Assembly: GCA_033675545.1 (NCBI GenBank)
Contig: JAWDGP010003545.1
Location: forward strand, 915,001-979,000
Length of the DNA stretch: 64,000 nucleotides
Reading direction: 5' to 3'
Source: Elysia crispata
Lineage: Eukaryota > Mollusca > Gastropoda > Plakobranchidae
Under the pieces are notes generated by a model, which did not search any database, was not told the origin of the DNA, and worked only from the letters and a program-made list of their open reading frames with translations. Every line of letters starts with the position of its first letter. Positions within the stretch are counted from its first letter, which is position 1. Shown in pieces: positions 56,701 to 64,000 of this stretch. A program made the position numbers and the translations under genes.

Positions 56701-59700
56701 TCATGGACATTTTCTTGCTGCTGCTGACTTTGGTTGGCAGGTATGGCCAAGCTTGGTGGACATGCAGCATTTATGGGGCCTGAGGATGTTCATATAGGAG
56801 TCAATGAAAGTGTCAAAGACACTGCAAGGTACATTACTTTCTTCTTTTTTTTAAACTTGATTTGGGGTTGGTTTTCTCTGAGAAGCACAAAGCCGATTAT
56901 CTCAGTTGTAATCCTATCAATGATTTTTTTTTTATAAGATTTGAATGTTATTTTTTTCTGTCTAGAGAAATGGAAAATCTTTTATGTTTAGATAGAAAAA
57001 GGTCTGGCTCATAATACTTAATAGTTTTATGTTTGATTCTAGTTAATTTTTTTAATTACTCATGTTTTGTTTTACCTCAAAACATTTATATTATATCTGA
57101 TGTCTTTCCCATCATTTACCTTTGTTCTATCCTTTTGCTTTTCATTCTATCTCCTTCTTTTCAATCTATCAACTAGAGTGCTCTCAGGCATGGCTGATAT
57201 CATTCTTGCAAGAGTATATGGTCAGGATTTCCTTGACGAGTTGGCAGATGAGGCCAGCATCCCAGTGATAAGTGGCTTATCGGATCTTCTGCACCCATTG
57301 CAAATCTTAGCTGACTTCATGACCCTTCAGGTATTTAATGCTATGTGAATCAATTTTGTTATGTTCAAATCGAGTGATTCTAAAACTAAGTACCAAAAAA
57401 TTTGGAATCATCACTTGAAGCAAGAAACCTAAAAAATTCACAAAAGATTAAATTTTGCAAATATGGCTTTGTAGAGAGAAAAACATGTACAAGCAGTTTT
57501 ATGTTTTCTCAATCTAGATGAAGATCATATGAATTATCATAAAATGTGATTTAATGATTATCATCATTTATTTCAAATATTGAGATGCTTTCCTTAAAGT
57601 AATTATCATTCAGTTATTGTTTTTAAAAGTATACATATTTCCTTTTCTTTACTTTGCAAAACAGTATGTATTCATAACACGTTCTTGAATTTAGTTTGGA
57701 TCATGTTTGCTCTAATTTGTGTTCCTACTTTGTTTACACATGGGAAGATATTTCCTGAATGGGTCATGTTCAACATGTATTTAAACTTGAAAACATACAT
57801 TTATTTTGTGAAAGATGCACAATCATAGTTTTGTAAATAAAAAAAAAATTATATAAATGGAAATTTATAGATTTTCACTCTGAATATGATTTCTCAGGAA
57901 CATTTTGGTTATCTAAGAGGATTGAAGATAGCCTGGATTGGTGATGGCAACAACATCCTGCATTCTCTAATGTATGGTTGTGCTAAATTAGGAGTGGATC
58001 TGAATGTTGCAACACCTACAGTATGTGAGATAAGGCTTCCCTTGTGCTTTGAGCAGAAATAATTTGACATTATTAAACTATTGCCCAAATAAATGTATAA
58101 TTAGCAGTTAGAAATACATCCATGCGCTGAGTGAACTATTTGTAATTTAATTTTTGATTCAAGAAAATGAATTAAAATATAACTGATAAGGCTGATACTG
58201 AGTTAAATTTGTTTTCCCTCTTCATTTACACTATAATAAATTTTGGATTTGAGAAGGGATTTTTTTTCCTTGAAGTGAAATAAATGTAAAAACTCAGATT
58301 TTCAATTACATCCCAAGAACAGTTTAACTATATAATAAAGTATATGGACCACCTATTCAAAAAGTAATTAAAAGGCGTTACCCATTTACCCATTCAGAAA
58401 GCCTAAAAATCTAAAGATAACATACCCATGGCTCTGAAGTCATTAATTCATCTATAGCTACTACATAAATACTGTTAACATGATCGTGTACTTCCAAGGT
58501 AGAAGCCTGGAACAATTTGACAGACAAGCAAAAATTTAACCTTCACAATTTTGTGTTGAAATTGAAACTTGCCAAACAGAAGTTTAAAATCTAGACAGAT
58601 TTTCAATTCATGATTGCCTTATTTCATAATTGTGAATATAAAATTGCAAATAGATATAAAATATGAAAACTTGTGAAATTCTTTAAAATATGGTACCTCT
58701 TGTGTGGTAAATTAGTGAACTTATTAATAAATGTGAAGTTACTCATTTAGAAACTATTAAAAGCTGAAAGATTTATGGGCATTTGAGTCGTGTACAGTGT
58801 CAGACAATAGTGGATGTATTTAAGCAATAATAATCACAAATACATTCAATTCAATTTTCATCATGAAAAGTTGACCTTCAACTTCAGTGATTGAATTGTT
58901 TCACAGGGATATGAACCAGATGTAAACATTACTGAAGAGGCCATGAAAATAGCTGGAAAGGTAATGTTAGATTCTTCTCATTCCCTTTTATTTATTTATT
59001 TTAATTTTTTTAAGTTTTCGATATGAAACAATGATTGAAATTATTAAACTTCTTTTCATGATTTTCAAAGTTTCAATGTTCAGTAGTAATGCAGGCATTG
59101 TTCTGACCTGCTGACCAGAAACATCTTGTGTGTAAAATATATCCCCCTCTCTAATGTACTTACTATATTATAATTAATAGGGATATATAATTTTACTCTA
59201 ATTTATAAAATTTGATTATAATTCCTTGCAAAGGACTCAAATTCTATAAAAAATTATTTTTATACTTAATTTAAATTAATTATAATCCATAATAAATTTT
59301 CTTTTAACTATGTCACAAACATATTTATAGATTTATGTGACAAAATAAAAACCCAACAATATTTTAGAATTTTATATTTTTATTCTAATGAATTCCCCCC
59401 TTATACATAATACAAACACAAAACAATAATCTTAATAAACTAAATAAATATATCTATAAAACAAAATTATAAATTAAACCTACGCTATTAATTCTTATAT
59501 AAATTCTATCTTATCAATTACATTTTTCTTTTTCTTTCCTTGGATTCCACGTCTTGCTTCCAACTACCAGATCTTTGTTCATACACCAGTTCTTGTTCGT
59601 TCACACTCCAGTCCTTGTCCTCTCTCACACACACCAATCCTTGATTATTTAACACACACCAGTTCTTGTTGTAATAGTCCCTTTTCTTGACTTGTCTTTC

Positions 59701-62083
59701 TTTAACAAAATTGTCTTTTTCAGAATATAATAGCTTTTTTTTTCCTTATGTATATATATATACATATATATACATATAAAGATTTTTTTTACTCAGTTCA
59801 TGAGGCCGTTTCCTTTTGTATTTCTCAGCATAAGTATAAATTATTTTTGCTTGTCACTTAGGACACAACTTTTTTTTTTCCATTTTATGAAGCAATAAAT
59901 TGCCTTTTCCTTTTTGCTAACGATAATTTCGCATATTGAAGATAAGGAGATTTGTTTAAATTTTATTTTGAATATTTGTTTCTTTTTATTTTTTTTTTGT
60001 TCGGGTGCTAATTTTTTTAGTATAAATTTTTCCTGCAACAGAATAGGAAAACAGTTTTTAATTTAGCATCAGCTATTCAATCGTTAATCAATATTAACAA
60101 CAATCAACATCATGATTCACTAGACATAATAAAGAAAAACTTCTGAAATGAAATTAATTATATCTTTAAATCTCTAAATTCGTTATTATTTTACTATTTA
60201 TATTATTAATTAAAATCTAAATCTTGATCCAGATCTTATAATTTCTCACCTCTCCCGATTTTATCTCTATAGATGTACAATCTCCCTTCTTTCTTCTCGA
60301 TCAATGCAATGTAAAGGCGAGCTAATTTTCCCGCCGCCTGCTTTTTAATAGGTCCAAGGCTAAAACTAAGGCTAAGTCTAAGGCACATACATTCTCACTT
60401 TTCATTCCCCCACTGCTTATGAACTTCACTGACATTATGTTTTGAAAATAAATGGTACTAAGAATTTATTGACAAGTATGGAATATCATTGCTTGTGTAT
60501 TGAACTAAAAAAAAAAGAAAAATTTGTTTGTATTCTCATTGCAAGATAGGTGAAAATGAGAATTTTAGTAGAAGATTACATGACAAAATTATCATTTCAA
60601 CAGAAATTTGGTAGAACCAATGCTTAAAAGTAATTGTTAGTCAAAAGTTGTATAAAATATATATTATCTGGTTTGAATTCCAAAGACAGGTGCAAATTTT
60701 ATGATGGGGAATGACCCAATCCAGGCAGTCTACAGAGCCGATGCTATTGTGACTGATACATGGGTAAGCATGGGTCAAGAGGAGGAGAAAAAGAAACGTA
60801 TCAATGATTTTGCTGGTTACCAGATCAACAGAAAGGTAAGTTTGCAATTATGAAGAAAGTGATTGAAGAATTAAAGGTAAATTATTTCATCTAAGTGTTG
60901 TCTCTGAAATTAGTTTTTACACTTTACAAAGACTTTAACTTAAGCAGCTTATTTTATCTAATGACATTGTCTCTATTTATCTCTTATTAAACCAATGCAT
61001 TGAGTGAGGCTATTCTGCCATGTTACTTTTGCAGTGTGCTTATTTCTTATTGAACCTATTAATTTATTAAATTAGTTATTCTTAAGTGTTTGCATTGAAC
61101 ATTGATAATGGCTGTTATGCAGAGACGAGCACAAGGGAAAATTCATTTAATCATGCAATTTTGTAAAGTAGGCTAATGGATAATACAAATGATACTGTGA
61201 ACACAATCTTAAATTTATTGTAATAATTATATGAAAGGAATTAGTATGTGTGCCTCATGAATAGATTTTAAAAATTTTTTCAGATGCTTAAAGAAGCAGG
61301 AGCAAACTGGGTGTTTTTGCACTGTTTGCCACGCAAGCAAGAAGAAGTCACAGATGACATATTTTACTCAGAGGAGTCTCTGGTGTGGCAAGAGGCTGAA
61401 AACAGAATGTGGACAGTTATGGTAGGCATTTTGATTTTTTCATAAGCTTTAGATATTTACAGGTTGTTAATGAATATAAGTAGCTATTGTCTCCAAAAAA
61501 TATGAATACATGGTAAAGGTTTGGGATTTTTTTTTCTTTTTATATTCTGATAATTAGGGTTTGGGACTGAAGTTTTCTCAGGTTTTCATGGGATAAGCTA
61601 AATAAGAAAGTGTGGCAAAAAATATAGATGTATTATAATATCTTCATAGTAACACAATGCAAAGTGGTGAACTAGTTTCATAATTTGTTCAAGGCTAGGG
61701 AGAAAATGTGACAATGAATTTTCTGATATTTCAATGAATATAATTCCTTTTCAAATAATAGTAATAAAACAAAGTCTGGGACTTTTTATGGTAGGCTTTT
61801 TGGGAAAAATACATCGTAGACAATCATTGCTGTTTTGAACGATATTTATGCTTATCAACAACATACTTGATCTATTCAGATATTTTAAAAAATGTTTCTA
61901 ACTTTTTAGATAATCAGTTTTAAAAAAACAAACAAATAAAATTCATATGAATCTTCCTTTTTATTATGCGACGTCAAACACTACTAAAATAAAGCTCTCT
62001 TTTGATTTCCCCAGGCTGTGATGCTACACCTCCTTCAGCCTTACACACCAGTCAACCCAATGCCCAAGTTTGTTAGAGGTTAA
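50773..62083 (+). CDS. OTC: Ornithine carbamoyltransferase, mitochondrial (complete, 10 exons)
   Basis: Exons: 50773-50870, 54668-54779, 55458-55539, 56741-56828, 57177-57330, 57898-58020, 58907-58960, 60686-60835, 61284-61421 and 62015-62083 (stop TAA). Spliced CDS is 1,068 bp, 355 aa, against 354 aa in human. The enzyme joins carbamoyl phosphate and ornithine to give citrulline in the mitochondrial matrix. Residues 1-32 are Arg/Ser/hydroxyl-rich with no acidic residue before Asp31, as in a cleaved presequence. Active-site motifs sit two residues earlier than in human: STRTR (88-92), HPLQ (166-169), DGNN (194-197), DTWVSMG (261-267) and HCLPR with the ornithine-site Cys (300-304). No key residue is lost. 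Ten exons is also the human number. Intron 1 is 3.8 kb and holds an inserted element; intron 7 holds a short tandem repeat. The acceptor of exon 8 is unusual (AAAG; see findings). Candidate poly(A) signals AATAAA at 62542 and 62865. Confidence 0.97.
52543..52568. repeat. (GATCTA)n hexanucleotide tract
   Basis: Four AGATCT/CTAGAT units inside the intron-1 element. Confidence 0.92.
53053..53570. repeat. Three degenerate tandem repeat units, about 165-190 bp
   Basis: Units start near 53054, 53218 and 53408, each with TAATTTATG...TAATTTATGCA. The second and third continue into a shared TTGAAATATCTTGGTAAATA / TGGAAATATATTGCTAAATA block and an AATTAG..GGTTTTA block. All lie in the right half of the intron-1 element. 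Confidence 0.7.
59565..59675. repeat. Short minisatellite, about five degenerate 22-27 bp units
   Basis: Repeated core CACCAGTTCTTGTT with variants (ACCAGATCTTTGTT, TCCAGTCCTTGTC, ACCAATCCTTGATT), in OTC intron 7. The surrounding 59100-60420 is a compositionally distinct, C-rich-on-top stretch that may be an insertion, but no ends were found. Confidence 0.75.
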
Positions 62084-64000
62084 ACTTTGTGGAAATGAAG
62101 ATTCCTTATCATGTAAAATTTTGAGTCAATTAATATACCCAAGTCTTTAAGCTTTGGTGTGGGTTGCATACTTGATCTTCTGTTTTTCGCTTTGTTTTTT
62201 TTTTACCTTTGCGGTGTAGGCAAACCATTATTCTTCATTCCCCCTGTTGTGAAAAGTTCAAGAAAAAAGAGTGAAAAGAGAACTTGAAGCTCTCTTGAAA
62301 AACTACAGAAATGTTGGCCTTCTCCAAAATGTATTCTTTATAAATCTTTTCATATATTTGCCGCTAAAAGTTTGAGTGTTGTCCGAGTGTGCATGCTCTA
62401 CTTAAAGGTAGTATTTGATTGTCTAATGGTTGATAAAAAAAGCCCACAAAACAAATGCAAGATAGCTCGCTCGATTTCACCAGCAGAAGCATTCTCATAG
62501 ATTATATCGTATAAGACAATAGATGTCTTATGTCTTATGACAATAAAGAGGGAAGTAACAGTTTGAGTTGAATGAGCTAAATTAAGTTGTTTTTTTTTTC
62601 AATTTAGTGGAATTAGGTTAAAGTTTCATTTTTAGGGGCAAAAAACATTTTAAAGGATTTCAGTTTAGCTGATTAGGTGGCTTATCAATAACAAAACTTG
62701 TATAAAAGACATATATTCAGCTTTTTTTTCATATCGGCGATAAGATATATTTTTTGTTGCTTTTTGAAAGGTGCTTTAAGAAAAAATACATGAAAATCCA
62801 TGCCTTTGTCAGTCCTCTCCAATCATATCCTTTTTTTTCTTCCATTGTGAAAAAATGAAATGTAAATAAAACAATTCTCTCATTACTCTACAGTTTTCAT
62901 GTAAAAGAGATGTGTTTGAACCAGGTGAAAGGATAAAAAAAAATCAATTTCATGCGCAACTGAACAAAAATTGGCTCATTGCCAAGTAAAAAATGTCCTA
63001 TCTTTTTTTTTTAATATGCACTCCTATTTACCAAAACAGAATCTCATTCTCACTCCTCATGTATTATTTTTTCTTCTTGTAGCCTTATTCACCTGAGTTT
63101 CTATGTCATTTCTTTATACATTATATTTCACTTTTATTTTACACTGCTAAGTTTATCTTTTATTTGCATCCTTGATTCTTCTTTATCTTTGTACTTCAAA
63201 TTAACAAGTTGATTTTTAACAAATTAATATTGAAATCAGTGGGATATGACATCAACATATCTACATTTGACTCTGTAACATTTATGTGATAGTTGGAAAT
63301 GTATTGTCCCTTACAACTCAAAATGAGACCAATTGTATTATTGCTTTTGTTGTGGACTTTGGAAGGTTTTATTAAAAAGAAAACAGTCTATTTTTATTGT
63401 AATATGTTTTTTCCCCAACTAAAGACATTCAATGCTGCTTTGATTATTTCAATTTTTTGTTTTGTTTTTCTTTCTTTTTTTTTTTAAAAAACCATTGCAA
63501 CAGATCAAAATGTTATTAGACTGACAACCGCACAGAGCTATATTTGATTGAGATCAGCTGTTCAAGGATGCGCTTTAAAAATGCCCGTCTCTTTCCCCAT
63601 TAAAAAAAATCAACTTGAACAACTCTTAATAAAGAACATTTAAGTGAAATTTTTTGTTTGATTGCTTGTATTCAAGATTATACCTGTGACAACAAACTCT
63701 AATAAAACATGTTCTAGGGCAGGTTTTTTGAAGGGGCTCAAAAATTAATCACATGATGTTGATGTTAGTGGCTTTACTGACATGTCTCTATAATTATAAA
63801 ACAATTTTTAGGAGAGATCAGATACTGATTTTACATAGTAAGTGTGTCCAGCCTGCATGTCCTTAACCTATAAAAAACTTTGATTCAATGTGAAAGTTTT
63901 CACCTCATAAATCCATTTTATTTGCCTCTTTTGTCAAGCTACTTCAATCATTAGGCTGTGTTCACAGGAGCCTCAATTTATAATTCAAAAAGATTGATTT
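62084..64000. other. OTC 3' UTR and downstream DNA
   Basis: No further gene seen. AATAAA at 62542-62547, 62865-62870, about 63627 and about 63701 are candidate cleavage signals, so alternative 3' ends are possible. Short reading frames such as that near 63293 have no coding character. Confidence 0.55.

Overview
The window looks like nuclear DNA of an animal. Genes are split into short exons with GT..AG introns of 0.3-4 kb, the sequence is A+T rich (roughly two thirds by eye), and long di-, tri- and tetranucleotide microsatellites occur every few kb. The protein families (an invertebrate-type beta-1,4-glycosyltransferase, a CCDC83 homologue, an acyl-CoA ligase, ornithine carbamoyltransferase) and the repeat style suggest a lophotrochozoan, most likely a gastropod mollusc. 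That placement is inference.

Layout. (1) 1-7953, + strand: a microsatellite-rich stretch, then the last three coding exons of a beta-1,4-galactosyltransferase-family enzyme. Its donor-gate residue is Leu, which predicts use of GalNAc (or GlcNAc) rather than Gal. (2) 7954-21641: 13.7 kb with no recognisable gene, between two convergent genes. (3) 21642-31952, - strand: a complete 11-exon CCDC83 homologue (431 aa) with a non-LTR retrotransposon fragment in intron 1. (4) 34038-35688: a 1,651-bp DNA transposon of the IS630-Tc1-mariner superfamily with TA target-site duplication, imperfect terminal inverted repeats, an intact 343-aa transposase with a D,D,32,E triad, and helically spaced iterated motifs just inside both ends. 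(5) about 36390-37960: a second, decayed non-LTR element. (6) 39979-48234, - strand: a complete 9-exon acyl-CoA synthetase / AMP-ligase gene (558 aa). (7) 50773-62083, + strand: a complete 10-exon ornithine carbamoyltransferase gene (355 aa, mitochondrial presequence). Its first intron carries a 2.26-kb unclassified element with 14-bp perfect inverted ends and a 9-bp target-site duplication. (8) 62084-64000: OTC 3' UTR and downstream DNA.

The four cellular genes belong to unrelated pathways: glycosylation in the Golgi, a coiled-coil protein of unknown role, lipid or carboxylate activation, and arginine/urea metabolism. There is no sign that they act together. The acyl-CoA ligase and OTC genes are head to head with 2.5 kb between their start codons, so they may share promoter DNA. 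Exon coordinates were derived by hand from reading frame, splice consensus and phase. All four spliced models are phase-consistent.

The best candidate for something undescribed is the transposon at 34038-35688, because of its D-E spacing and its 20-22-bp phased subterminal iterons. The second is the 9-bp-TSD element in OTC intron 1.
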